From positions 964,028-1,028,027 of the forward strand of contig JAGIAT010000001.1 in assembly GCA_017744715.1 (NCBI GenBank): DNA of 64,000 nt, read 5' to 3'. This document shows positions 33,376 to 43,279 of the stretch, in pieces (the stretch's first letter is position 1; the number at the start of each line of letters is the position of its first letter). The notes under the pieces were generated by a model. It ran no database searches and was not told the DNA's origin. It saw only the letters and a list, made by a program, of their open reading frames with translations. Made by a program: the position numbers and the translations under genes. This DNA is from Niabella sp. (GTDB lineage: Bacteria > Bacteroidota > Bacteroidia > Chitinophagales > Chitinophagaceae).

Positions 33376-33897
33376 TTAGTTCCTTGATGGAAAAATACCT
33401 TCAAGTGCAATGCAATAATTCAGCGCCAGGTAGGGCTGCATAATCGTATGCGGCTGGCTGCCTCCCTTGGTTTCCACTGCAGCAGCATTCATTGCTATTT
33501 TGTTAACCGGCGCCTGCTTGTACTCCTTATCCAGCGCGCCTGTATTGGCGGGGAATGCACCGGTAGGGTCGGAAGTATCGCCTGCTTCCGCGGTAGCCAT
33601 AAGGGCATGGGTATGTGCAGGGATCTGATTGATTGTAAGGGTAACGTTTTCTGTGCCTCCCACTTGCCCAAGAACGTAGTTGGAAAGCCCCGGTCCCTGT
33701 CCAAACCCGATGGGTACCCTGCCCCGCAGGTCGGGCAGGGCAAACGTGGTTTGTCCGTTACCGCCGTAGGTGGTTCCCAGCAAGGAAAAAAGCGCAGTAT
33801 TCTGGGCGATGGATAAGATTTGCCCCTGGCAGAAAGCCCATCCGCGCGGTGCAAAATTGCATCCAAACAATACGATCATACTTAAAAAAGGCTCCAT
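33376..33897 (-). CDS. Phage tail collar domain protein (cassette 2, single copy)
   Basis: A 173-residue MdpB-like collar protein: FAPRGWAFCQGQILSIAQN, LLGTTYGGNGQTTFALPD, LRGRVPIGFGQGPGLSNYV, then QIPAHTHALMATAEAGD and a final GIFPSRN. It is the only collar gene of this cassette, against three in the first, and is closest to the copy at 27197-27718. It has no signal peptide. It is placed between the Tat-signal gene (39 bases) and the LRR gene (16 bases), so the cassette reads A-collar-LRR-M. Confidence 0.88.
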   Translation of the reverse strand: MEPFLSMIVLFGCNFAPRGWAFCQGQILSIAQNTALFSLLGTTYGGNGQTTFALPDLRGRVPIGFGQGPGLSNYVLGQVGGTENVTLTINQIPAHTHALMATAEAGDTSDPTGAFPANTGALDKEYKQAPVNKIAMNAAAVETKGGSQPHTIMQPYLALNYCIALEGIFPSRN

Positions 33898-33936
33898 AAT
33901 TAAATATTTAGAATAGTGAAGAAATATACCGGGGGA

Positions 33937-34461
33937 TTAGGATATATAAACGGTTCTTGTTTTATTTCTATAAACGGAGGTTTGGGTCAGTAATGCCCGC
34001 TGCCCGTTGTCATTCACCTCCAGGAGTGTTATTAATGGATTCTTCCCGTCTTTCTGCGATGCTTTTTCGGGGCGTAACAGCGATTGGAGCTCGTACCGGT
34101 TCAGGGTAATAACAGCATCATCCTGTTTATAAAAATGAACAATAAGGTCTGAAGGGCGTTTTCTGCCGGCCCAGTAAATCCAAACGGGTTGTGCGCTTAT
34201 TTTTTCCGCAGGAAAATAAACCGGTGGTCCCTCTTCATGCGTATGTCCTTTACAGGGCTGTAATTCTTTTTTTTCTTTTATAGACAGCTTACCCGGAACG
34301 CTTTTATACCGGGCGCAGATGGCCTGCCAGGTCGATTCGGGACCGGGTACAACATGGCTTTCTGAAAAGAACGGGGAAACAGCATTGCCCCACACGGTAC
34401 CCGCAGTTAGCACAGCCAGGTTGGTTAAAAAGCTTCTTCGGCTTGATTGGATTGTTTGCAT
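33937..34461 (-). CDS. Tat-signal protein of unknown function (cassette 2, A2)
   Basis: A 174-residue paralogue of the protein at 28954-29445. The N-terminus SRRSFLTNLAVLTAGTVWG is a good twin-arginine signal. Shared mature features are KKELQPCKGHTHEEGPPVYF, AQPVWIYWA, VHFY, LNRYEL and the closing RNKTRTVY; the C-terminal third is more divergent, with a short insertion. It is first in the cassette and is preceded by a 425-bp region without genes. Function is unknown; the single conserved Cys in PCxGHT and the neighbouring His could be functional. Confidence 0.75.
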   Translation of the reverse strand: MQTIQSSRRSFLTNLAVLTAGTVWGNAVSPFFSESHVVPGPESTWQAICARYKSVPGKLSIKEKKELQPCKGHTHEEGPPVYFPAEKISAQPVWIYWAGRKRPSDLIVHFYKQDDAVITLNRYELQSLLRPEKASQKDGKNPLITLLEVNDNGQRALLTQTSVYRNKTRTVYIS

Positions 34462-34886
34462 TCGTTTCCGTTTTGATTTAAAAACCGATCCCCCAAAATG
34501 CTATTGTTATACTGACCCGGCTATCTGGTTTATTTCGGCATTTGCAATGAAGCCTGATTGTAAATAGATAAACCTCCCCATCCGGCCGGTTATCGGAGGG
34601 CGTTTAGAAAAACCATTGGTTATAAACAGGCCTTTTAGCAGGCCTGTTCAGAACTATTTCCGATCATTTTCACGAGGTACACGAACAACGTCTGGATATA
34701 AAAGTAAGAAAGAAATAAGCGGATGTAAATCGCTGAATCTGGTGATGAGCGCTAACGGTAAGGGACACAATACCGCCTGCCGGGTTGCGCGGCGATTCTT
34801 GTTCTGTGACATCACACTGAAGCGCCTCTTAATGGATTACGGTTCATACCGGCATCAAACCCGGGCTTCAGGTTTGCTCACCCGTA
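34462..34886. other. Intergenic region between cassette 2 and the TPR lipoprotein gene
   Basis: No supported gene. It should contain the promoter of cassette 2 near 34462-34530 and the 3' untranslated end of the TPR gene. A perfect 9-bp stem AACAGGCCT / AGGCCTGTT with loop TTTAGC lies at 34625-34648 but has no T run on either strand. Confidence 0.5.
34625..34648. other. Perfect hairpin without T tract
   Basis: The 9-bp stem AACAGGCCT (34625-34633) pairs with AGGCCTGTT (34640-34648) around a 6-base loop. It is a possible mRNA 3' structure of the TPR gene (240 bases downstream of its stop) or a protein-binding site. Confidence 0.45.
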
Positions 34887-36611
34887 CTAAGGGAGGAACG
34901 ATGCGGCCAGGTCAAAGTCTGCATACTGCCATGCCTTTGCCAGCCGTTGACCGGCAAGCCGGGCCTCTGGTTCTTTCCCTTGTTTTTGCAGGGCCTGTTG
35001 CAAACCGGCCAGGGCCCATCCGTTCTCTTTCCAGGTTTCCAGGTCCTCGCGGTATATTTTTTCTGCCTGGCTGTATTTCCCGGCCTGTATCAGTGCAGCT
35101 CCCAGGTGATGCCGTATGGAAAAAAACCAATCCGGGGGCTCATTATAATTCAGGTTGTCTTCAATTACTATGGCCTTGTTGAAGGACGCCACAGCGCGAT
35201 CATATTCCTTTTTATTCTGTTGCACTTCTGCGGTGAGTGTATGCACCGCAATTTGTACAATGTCGTTCATGGTGTTAATATTCCAGATGGTCATTGCTTT
35301 TAAGACCGTGTCAGCAGCCAGTACAGTAAGCTGTGCCAGCTCCTGCTGTGCGCCGGTAATATCTTTTTTCCCCAGCAGGGCCATGCCTTTTGCATAATGC
35401 TGTATGGCGCGGGGATAAATAAGCTCCTTCCGTTCCTGCTTCATGGCCAGGATGCTGTCCCACATCGCAAATTTTACGGCTACAAAATAAGGGATCGTAT
35501 AATAGTGTTGGAGGGTGCCCCATCCGGGCTGTGTCATCACGTCTTTTGCGGTTTTTTCCTGTACCTGTTTTGCTGCCGTCCATGCAAGCTTTGCGTTTCC
35601 TTCAAAGGTGGCTGTGGCTGCCAGGTAGTGGTAATTGTGGAGATAGTATGCGAGGGGATAGGCGCCCTGGGCATGACAGGTGGTTACATAAATGCTGTCT
35701 GCTTTGATGGCATTGAGGTTGGCAATGGACCCCAGGTGATAGTCGCCGGTCCAGATGTAGATATGGGAGGGCATATGCAGTAAATGCCCGGAGCCGGGTA
35801 CCAGCTGCATGAGCAGCTGCGCGCTGGCCAGTCCCTTTTCCGGCGTTTTGGATGCTTCTACGGCGTGAATGTAAAAATGTGGTGCGCCGGGATGTTGGGG
35901 GTATTGCCGGATGAGTTTTTCGAGTATCGTTACAATTTCAGGCGTCCAGGGTTTGGGTGCTTTTGTTTTTTTATCATACAGGTCCCAGGGATGCAGGTTC
36001 ATCAGGGATTCTGCATACAACGCGCTCACGTCCGGGTCGTTGGGGTATGCGTCGTATACGGTTTTCATAGCCCTGGCAAAAGCACTGTCGAGATGCCCCC
36101 GGCTTTTTGGAGCCTGTGCTGTATAGCGGTGGCTGAGGGCCTGGATCAGGGCTTTTTCTTTTGGCGTACAGGTTGCCGTAAGGGAAAGCGCTTTTTGAGC
36201 CGCCTGCCAGGCCCGTTCATAATTGTCGTCTTCCATGCCCGCATTGTAATTAGGCCCCAATACATAGGCAAATCCCCAATAGGCCATAGCGCAATTGGAG
36301 TCGATACGGGAGGCTTCAAAAAAAGAACGGGCTGCCTCTGCATGATTAAAGCCGTAGGCCAGCATCATGCCCTGGTTAAAATAATCCTGGGCTTCTTTAC
36401 TGGAGGTGGAGATCTTAAACTGAATGCCGCCTAACCCTTTAAACATGGGCGCCTTGGTGCCGGCCGTATACCAGGCTTTGTCGGTGGTGGCCGGTGCACA
36501 GCCGATTTTTTCTTTCGCTGCGGCAATGGGGGCGTGCTCCGGTTTTTTAGGAGATAGCTTGCAGCCGGCAGTTATCAGGAATGCGGCAAATAGAACGGCT
36601 AAATGATTCAT
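34887..36611 (-). CDS. Tetratricopeptide-repeat lipoprotein
   Basis: A 574-residue TPR protein anchored as a lipoprotein: the signal MNHLAVLFAAFLITAGC has a clear lipobox LITAGC. TPR-like helices run through most of the chain, for example NQGMMLAYGFNHAEAARSFF near residue 80 and, at the end, AGKYSQAEKIYREDLETWKE. The central HMPSHIYIWTGDY and HFYIHAVEAS segments mark a conserved family of TPR proteins in Bacteroidota and Proteobacteria with no firm function. The start at 36611 is chosen at the lipoprotein signal; the longer frame upstream adds a hydrophilic extension. It stands alone, between the ftsB terminator and a gene-free region. Confidence 0.88.
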   Translation of the reverse strand: MNHLAVLFAAFLITAGCKLSPKKPEHAPIAAAKEKIGCAPATTDKAWYTAGTKAPMFKGLGGIQFKISTSSKEAQDYFNQGMMLAYGFNHAEAARSFFEASRIDSNCAMAYWGFAYVLGPNYNAGMEDDNYERAWQAAQKALSLTATCTPKEKALIQALSHRYTAQAPKSRGHLDSAFARAMKTVYDAYPNDPDVSALYAESLMNLHPWDLYDKKTKAPKPWTPEIVTILEKLIRQYPQHPGAPHFYIHAVEASKTPEKGLASAQLLMQLVPGSGHLLHMPSHIYIWTGDYHLGSIANLNAIKADSIYVTTCHAQGAYPLAYYLHNYHYLAATATFEGNAKLAWTAAKQVQEKTAKDVMTQPGWGTLQHYYTIPYFVAVKFAMWDSILAMKQERKELIYPRAIQHYAKGMALLGKKDITGAQQELAQLTVLAADTVLKAMTIWNINTMNDIVQIAVHTLTAEVQQNKKEYDRAVASFNKAIVIEDNLNYNEPPDWFFSIRHHLGAALIQAGKYSQAEKIYREDLETWKENGWALAGLQQALQKQGKEPEARLAGQRLAKAWQYADFDLAASFLP

Positions 36612-36911
36612 GCTGGTAATTTTGGAAGCTGGTAAAAAGAATGGCAAAGCGTTGGTGCACCTGTAAGCGGGAGCACACATTGCGCATAGTAAAGTTACAA
36701 AATGAAACAGGGTTGGCAGGTAGCCAAAAATGGTGAGGGGGGTGGTACGGTGGAGACTTGGGTGACCGGCAGGGGCAGGTATGATTGGAGCATTTGCAAT
36801 CCTGGTCTTCAAAAACTATTTGTCGGCCCCGGTTATCACCCAGGTAGCTTACCCGCATAAAAAAAACACCCGGAGTTGCTACTCCGGGTGTTTGTATAAC
36901 ATCTGAAAAAA
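36612..36911. other. Intergenic region upstream of the TPR gene
   Basis: Contains the promoter side of the TPR lipoprotein gene (minus strand) and the terminator of the eno-ftsB unit at 36864-36893. No gene is visible. Confidence 0.5.
36864..36893 (-). terminator. Rho-independent terminator of the eno-ftsB unit
   Basis: The 12-base arms AACACCCGGAGT and ACTCCGGGTGTT enclose a TGCT loop and lie downstream of the ftsB-like stop on the minus strand. On that strand the stem is followed by T residues (complement of the A8 run at 36859-36866). Confidence 0.88.
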
Positions 36912-37295
36912 TTATTCTGCCTGTTTTAACTTGGTTTGATCTTCTGTAAGAAAAATATCCTCGTTGTTCCGTTTCATCAGGTATTTTTCCCTGGCCAGTT
37001 TTTCAATCGTGGCCGGATCGGTTTCCAGGTCGTTTTTGATCTTATGCAGCTCGATCAGCTCCTTGTTATAGTGCTCTTTGCTCAGTTCCAGGTCGTTGAG
37101 CTCCTTGCGGCGCTCCATGATGGAGAACAGATCGTTCTTATCCAGGAACAGCATGATGGCTAAAAAGCCAAGGGTAGCCAGGAAAAACTTATTGGTCAGG
37201 AACCGCGAAATTTTGCTGAGCGCCTTGCGCGGCTTTTGAGGAGCCGCTTCCTGCGCGGGTTCTTTTTCGGGGACAAAGTCAACAAATGTTTCCAT
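36912..37295 (-). CDS. FtsB/DivIC-like septum formation initiator
   Basis: A 127-residue bitopic protein of the FtsB/DivIC family, which bridges FtsL and FtsQ/DivIB in the divisome. It has a cytoplasmic tail rich in E, P and K, one membrane helix (about residues 36-54, FFLATLGFLAIMLFLDKND), then a coiled coil (about 58-90) and the short conserved region EKLAREKYLMKRNNEDIF. It lies 119 bases downstream of eno in the same direction; the same eno-ftsB order is known from Proteobacteria, which supports the call. A hairpin terminator follows. Confidence 0.9.
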   Translation of the reverse strand: METFVDFVPEKEPAQEAAPQKPRKALSKISRFLTNKFFLATLGFLAIMLFLDKNDLFSIMERRKELNDLELSKEHYNKELIELHKIKNDLETDPATIEKLAREKYLMKRNNEDIFLTEDQTKLKQAE

Positions 37296-37299
37296 GCTG

Positions 37300-37340
37300 C
37301 TAATGTGCTGATTTGAAAATTTGAAAATGTGCTAATGAAA
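37300..37340. repeat. TTTGAAAATGTG-type short repeat in the eno-ftsB gap
   Basis: Units GATTTGAAAATTTGAAAATG resemble those after nuoH and nuoN. The repeat lies inside a transcription unit, as in the nuo operon. Confidence 0.6.
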
Positions 37341-37414
37341 CCAGCTGATGAATGCACGCAGTTGAAGTGTGCGACGCAAGACTGATGCCATATGCACGAA
37401 AGCCGACCTAATCA

Positions 37415-39232
<1,818 letters not shown>

Positions 39233-39829
39233 ATGCATATGAAATGCCTGATCATTGTAGACATGCAATATGATTTTTTACCGGGAGGTGCCCTGCCGGT
39301 GGCGGGTGGAGATGCCCTTATACCGGTGATCAACCGGTTGCAGCCGGAGTATGAACTGGTGGTGGCTACCCAGGACTGGCACCCGGCGGATCATAAAAGC
39401 TTTGCATCGCAGCACGAAGGAAAAAGTCCTTTTGATGTGATCGAGTGGAAGGGCCACCGGCAAACCCTTTGGCCGGATCATTGTGTGCAGGGCACGCAGG
39501 GTGCGGAACTGCACCGGGATCTGGACCAGCGCCGGATTGAAGCCATCTTCCGGAAAGGGATGGATGCTGAAATTGACAGTTACAGTGGTTTTTTTGACAA
39601 TGGCCATCTGAAATCGACGGGCATGGGCGATTACCTGAAAGGCAGGGGTGTTGACGAAGTGCATGTATGCGGACTGGCCGCTGACTTTTGCGTGTATTTT
39701 ACGGCGACTGATGCGTTGGAGCTGGGGCTGAAATCGGTAATTGTAGCGCCGGCCACGCTTCCCATTGACGCTGTACAGTATGCGGTGATTAAGCGGCAGT
39801 TTGAGGAGCAGGGAGGTTTTTTTGTTTAG
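39233..39829 (+). CDS. pncA: Nicotinamidase/pyrazinamidase
   Basis: Hydrolyses nicotinamide to nicotinate for NAD salvage. The 198-residue protein has the cysteine-hydrolase triad D10 (IIVDMQYDFLPGG), K108 (FRKGMD) and C153 (GLAADFCVYFTA). The metal ligands are D48 and H50 in TQDWHP and H83 in WPDHC. The start codon is the ATG at 39233 or the ATG two codons later. It stands alone between two repeat regions. Confidence 0.95.
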   Translation: MHMKCLIIVDMQYDFLPGGALPVAGGDALIPVINRLQPEYELVVATQDWHPADHKSFASQHEGKSPFDVIEWKGHRQTLWPDHCVQGTQGAELHRDLDQRRIEAIFRKGMDAEIDSYSGFFDNGHLKSTGMGDYLKGRGVDEVHVCGLAADFCVYFTATDALELGLKSVIVAPATLPIDAVQYAVIKRQFEEQGGFFV

Positions 39830-40212
39830 GGTTTACAGGTAAGCTTTCATCTTATTCCCGATGATCTATCGACGATTGTGCCTGTTTTTTGGGGATATAG
39901 AAGTTTCCCAAGCATACACAACTGATCACTGACGGCTGAAAACTGATCACTGATGACTAATCGTAATGGCTTTCAGCAGTCAGCCCTTAGCTTTCAGATG
40001 ACTCTGTCCGGGAGACGCAGGTCAACGGTTCAATACCAATTCTTCAATGGATTGATCATCTCTCGAACAGGGACGCCCCAACTGATCACTGACGGCTGAA
40101 AACTGATTACTGATGACTGAAAACTGATCACTGATGACTGAAAACTGATCACTGATTACTAAAAAAGCCCCGCAACATGCATTGCAGGGCGCGCATATTT
40201 TTAAAAAGAGCA
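39830..40212. repeat. Composite intergenic repeat region with CTGATCACTGATGA tandem units
   Basis: A module GATGATCTATCGACGATTG...TTTTTTGGGGATATAG lies at 39851-39900. Then come CTGATCACTGACGGCTGAAA units at about 39920-39960 and a denser tandem array of ACTGATCACTGATGACTGAA units at 40080-40160. The short minus-strand frame through this array (ISDQFSV repeats) is an artefact of the repeat. Confidence 0.78.
40167..40203 (-). terminator. Hairpin terminator of the TonB-dependent receptor gene
   Basis: GCCC-GCAA (40167-40175) pairs with TTGC-GGGC (40182-40190) with one bulged mismatch. On the minus strand it is followed by TTTTTTAGT, about 20 bases after the receptor stop codon. Confidence 0.6.
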
Positions 40213-42612
40213 TCAGAACTTAAAGGTAGCAGTTACCACAAAATTCCGTGGGGGAATGGGGTTGATGCTGTAATTCTCGTGTATGTAATAGTTAAACGTA
40301 TTGGTAATATTTGCCATTTTAGCCATCAGCGACCATTGTTTATAGGTATAACCGGCGGATACATCCACGGTGGTAAAGCCTTTTACTTTAAACAACCGAT
40401 CCCGGATGGTGCCTTTATCATCGGTGTAATCATTGTTCCAGCCGGCATTACGTTCTCCCACGTAGTAGATACCGGCACCCAGTTTTAATCCCTTTACTGC
40501 TCCATCCTGGAACGTATAAAAGGTGGTGGCATTGGCCGTATGGGCTGGGCTGTTTACCAGGCGCTGTCCTTCTACAAAACTTCCGGATTTGCCGGAGGTT
40601 TTGGTATAGCGCATATTGTTATAGCTATAGCCGGCCAGGATGTCCCATCCTTTGATAGGCTGGCTTTTCAGGTCTACTTCAATACCATCGCTGGTTGTTT
40701 GTCCGGTAAGTTCCCTGGCCTGCGGGTTGATTTGTGACGGCTGAGACAGGTTACTGTTGATGATCCGGTACAGGGTCAGGTTGGCGCTGAGCAATCCATC
40801 GAGGAAGTCATTCTTTACACCGAGTTCAAACTGATCAATGAAAGAGGGCTTTAACGTTTTACCATCAATATCCATTCCCGTGTTGGGGGTAAAGGAATTG
40901 GAGTAGCTGGCAAACAGCGAGGTATAGCTGTTGGGCTGATATACCAGGCCTACTCTCGGAGAGAATGCTCTATCTGCCTGAGTTTTTCCTTTAACCGTTT
41001 TGTTTTTTAACAAAGAATCGGTAACGGGCGCATTTGCTTGTTGGAACGACCAGCGGACGCCTGCCAGTAATTTGAATTTTTCTGAAAGCGAAATAAGATC
41101 CTGGATATACGCTCCGAAACGGGTTACCGGATTGTTAACAGATGTATTCCATTGCCAGTTGGTTGGCATATCAGTGCGTGCTGTGTAGGCCGATGGGTTG
41201 ACCAGGTTGATGGTATCGTAGGTTGCGTTCGGCGTAAAGAGGGCTGTAAGATTGGTTGTTTTGTCATTTTCATAATCAGCACCGATCAACAGCCTGTGTC
41301 CGATGGAGCCTGTATGAAAATTACCATTTAAGTTTACCTGACCGGTAAAATAATCCTGTTTATTGTTGGTTTTGCCCAAAGGACGCGCAAATTTTCCGTT
41401 GATATCGGCCTGTATCCGTTCGGTGGAAAAATAATCCCTTTCATAATTCTGGTAGCCACCCAGTGCGCTCAGTTGCCAGTTGTCGTTAAGCTGATGATTC
41501 AGCTCAAATGATGCTGTGGCCTGGTTGGTTTTGGCATATTGCCAGGGCGCCCCAAAAAAGGTATTCCGGGATACGGGTGTTACCTTTTTGCCGCCTACAG
41601 CTTTTGGTGTAGATGCATCTGCATTCATAGTACCAATTCCAAAATCCGGTGTAAACTCGTGTTGCAGGTAATCGCCCTGTACCAGCAGTTTGGTTTTATC
41701 GCTTAATTTGAACAGCAAGGAGGGGTTTACATAATAGCGTTCAGAATGTACCCCATCGCGGTAGCTGTTGGCTTTTTCATAGGTGCCATTCAGGCGGTAA
41801 GCAACGGCTTTGCTGATAGGGCCATAAATATCAACCGACGGTTTGTAAAGATCATAGCTGCCCACCCGCATATTTACCTCACCGCCGAAATTAAAGCGGG
41901 GTTTCTTGGTAACCATATTGATGATACCGCCGGGTGCCACGTTGCCATATAACAGCGCTGCACCACCCTTTAACACCTCCACGCTTTCAATAGCGCTCAT
42001 TTCGGGCATGGCGCCGCTGTTTACACGGAACCCGTTCTTAAACGTATTGGTATTGCCCAGGTTATAACCGCGGGCGTAAAAGGTTTCCTGGGTGCTGGCG
42101 CGGGCTCCGCCCAGGTATACCCCGTTTACATTTTTGATTACATCGCTCAGCCGCTGTGCCTGCTGGTTTTCAATGGTCGATTGCCCGATAATGGTAACCG
42201 CCTGCGGCAGGTCCATAATGGGAATATTGGATTTCCCGATCCGGGCGGTACCCTGGTTGATGCTGCCACCGATGCGTACGATTACTTCTTTTAGCTCCCG
42301 CGCATTTAATGAAAGATTGTATTTGGATGCCTCACTGCTTACCGGAGGAACGGTAACGGGTACTTCCTGGCTGGTTTCGCCCTCAAAGGAGTAAACCAGT
42401 ATATATTCCCCGTAAGGGATTTCTTTAAATTCAAAATATCCCCGCTCATTTGTAACGGCGTGTTTCTTCTTTCCCTTGATCGTTACATTTACGTTCGGAA
42501 CCGGATTTCCCTCCGGAGTGGTGATCACCCCTTCGATATTACCGGTATTGGTTTGCGCATTTACACCTAAAAACGTTACAAACGCCACTAAAAACAGCAA
42601 AAATCTTCTCAT
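40213..42612 (-). CDS. TonB-dependent siderophore receptor with carboxypeptidase-regulatory N-domain
   Basis: Outer-membrane receptor of 799 residues. It has a signal peptide ending VNAQ, then a CarboxypepD_reg/DUF4480-like domain (about residues 25-105, IEGVITTPEGNPVPNVNVTI), a plug domain (about 125-235: IPIMDLPQAVTIIG, SAIESVEVLKGGAALLYGN, APGGIINMVTKKP) and a 22-strand barrel ending in FVVTATFKF with the C-terminal aromatic. The plug fits the FhuA/FecA-type ferric siderophore group; the ligand is unknown. It is alone, with tandem 17-bp direct repeats in its upstream region (42681-42719), and takes energy from TonB-ExbBD such as that at 14693-17833. Confidence 0.93.
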   Translation of the reverse strand: MRRFLLFLVAFVTFLGVNAQTNTGNIEGVITTPEGNPVPNVNVTIKGKKKHAVTNERGYFEFKEIPYGEYILVYSFEGETSQEVPVTVPPVSSEASKYNLSLNARELKEVIVRIGGSINQGTARIGKSNIPIMDLPQAVTIIGQSTIENQQAQRLSDVIKNVNGVYLGGARASTQETFYARGYNLGNTNTFKNGFRVNSGAMPEMSAIESVEVLKGGAALLYGNVAPGGIINMVTKKPRFNFGGEVNMRVGSYDLYKPSVDIYGPISKAVAYRLNGTYEKANSYRDGVHSERYYVNPSLLFKLSDKTKLLVQGDYLQHEFTPDFGIGTMNADASTPKAVGGKKVTPVSRNTFFGAPWQYAKTNQATASFELNHQLNDNWQLSALGGYQNYERDYFSTERIQADINGKFARPLGKTNNKQDYFTGQVNLNGNFHTGSIGHRLLIGADYENDKTTNLTALFTPNATYDTINLVNPSAYTARTDMPTNWQWNTSVNNPVTRFGAYIQDLISLSEKFKLLAGVRWSFQQANAPVTDSLLKNKTVKGKTQADRAFSPRVGLVYQPNSYTSLFASYSNSFTPNTGMDIDGKTLKPSFIDQFELGVKNDFLDGLLSANLTLYRIINSNLSQPSQINPQARELTGQTTSDGIEVDLKSQPIKGWDILAGYSYNNMRYTKTSGKSGSFVEGQRLVNSPAHTANATTFYTFQDGAVKGLKLGAGIYYVGERNAGWNNDYTDDKGTIRDRLFKVKGFTTVDVSAGYTYKQWSLMAKMANITNTFNYYIHENYSINPIPPRNFVVTATFKF

Positions 42613-42680
42613 TTATTCTAATTTTCGCGGCAAAACACGTTCATTTTTCCTGCATTCATTTTCTAAATGCGGAAATTCAT

Positions 42681-42719
42681 TTACGAAATCGGGAAAAATC
42701 GGTTACGAAATCGGGAAAA
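42681..42719. promoter_or_regulatory. Direct repeat pair, 22-bp period, upstream of the receptor gene
   Basis: TTACGAAATCGGGAAAA occurs at 42681-42697 and 42703-42719, exactly 22 bases apart, or two helical turns. A weaker ATTCATTT pair lies just to the left (42654 and 42675). It may bind a regulator of the receptor gene on the minus strand. Confidence 0.45.
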
Positions 42720-42743
42720 GGGAGGGGCAAAAAGGCCGGAATG

Positions 42744-42780
42744 TAGCAAAATTGTTGTATATTTATAGCAAAATTGTTGC
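42744..42780 (+). promoter_or_regulatory. Operator-like direct repeat upstream of the Xre/RES operon
   Basis: TAGCAAAATTGTTG occurs at 42744-42757 and 42766-42779, 22 bases apart; the second copy, extended to GCAAAATTGTTGC, is an imperfect palindrome. It ends four bases before the antitoxin ATG, in the place where autoregulatory antitoxin sites usually lie. Confidence 0.6.
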
Positions 42781-42783
42781 AAC

Positions 42784-43278
42784 ATGAATCCGGCAAAGAG
42801 GACCATAACGAAATTTAACACCAAAAGATCGATTGATAAGGTGATCCCGAATAGTTTCCACAAATGGACTTTATCTGTGGGGGGAAAGAAATACAGCTGG
42901 AATAACGATATGGAACGGATCGGGATCGCCCGGCAGGGACTTCCCTATGATGTTATTGAAGAAATCAGCCGAAAGATCGATCGCCCCGTTAAGGCCGTTT
43001 TAACGGCGATTGATATTCCGCAGACCACTTATAATAAGAAAAAAAAGGAGCATTCTTTGCTTGAAAGGAAAGACAGTGAATTGGTTTTGCTGATCAATGA
43101 GTTGGTCGATTACGGTGTTGAGGTCTTTAACCAGGAGGAAGAAAAATTTCAGCGCTGGTTGAAAAAACCGAATCAATCCTTAGGGGGCAATATTCCCGAC
43201 TCAATGCTGGATACCGTTTCCGGGATCAATGAAATTAAATATGCTTTAAACCGGATCGAGTTTGGAAATTTAGCATGA
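42784..43278 (+). CDS. Xre/MbcA/ParS-type antitoxin
   Basis: A 164-residue antitoxin of the Xre/ParS family that pairs with RES toxins. The N-terminal part holds the DNA-binding helix-turn-helix (about residues 50-95, EISRKIDRPVKAVLTAIDIP). The C-terminal part has the toxin-binding DUF2384 region (about 105-160), with the typical FQRWLKKPNQSLGG segment. It should neutralise the RES protein and repress the operon through the direct repeats just upstream. The next gene starts one base after its stop. Confidence 0.9.
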   Translation: MNPAKRTITKFNTKRSIDKVIPNSFHKWTLSVGGKKYSWNNDMERIGIARQGLPYDVIEEISRKIDRPVKAVLTAIDIPQTTYNKKKKEHSLLERKDSELVLLINELVDYGVEVFNQEEEKFQRWLKKPNQSLGGNIPDSMLDTVSGINEIKYALNRIEFGNLA

Positions 43279-43279
43279 T

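Noticed and set aside
34616..35182. 188-residue plus-strand reading frame
   Set aside because: It runs antisense into the well-supported TPR lipoprotein gene and has no recognisable domain.
40080..40160. CRISPR array in the CTGATCACTGATGACTGAA repeats
   Set aside because: Units are contiguous without unique spacers of constant length, and there are no cas genes.
40022..40213. Small minus-strand gene with ISDQFSV repeats
   Set aside because: It is a translation of the intergenic tandem repeat and has no start context or family features.
42613..42680. Fur box upstream of the siderophore receptor
   Set aside because: A/T-rich pieces with CATTTTC-like halves exist, but none forms the 19-bp Fur inverted repeat at acceptable match.
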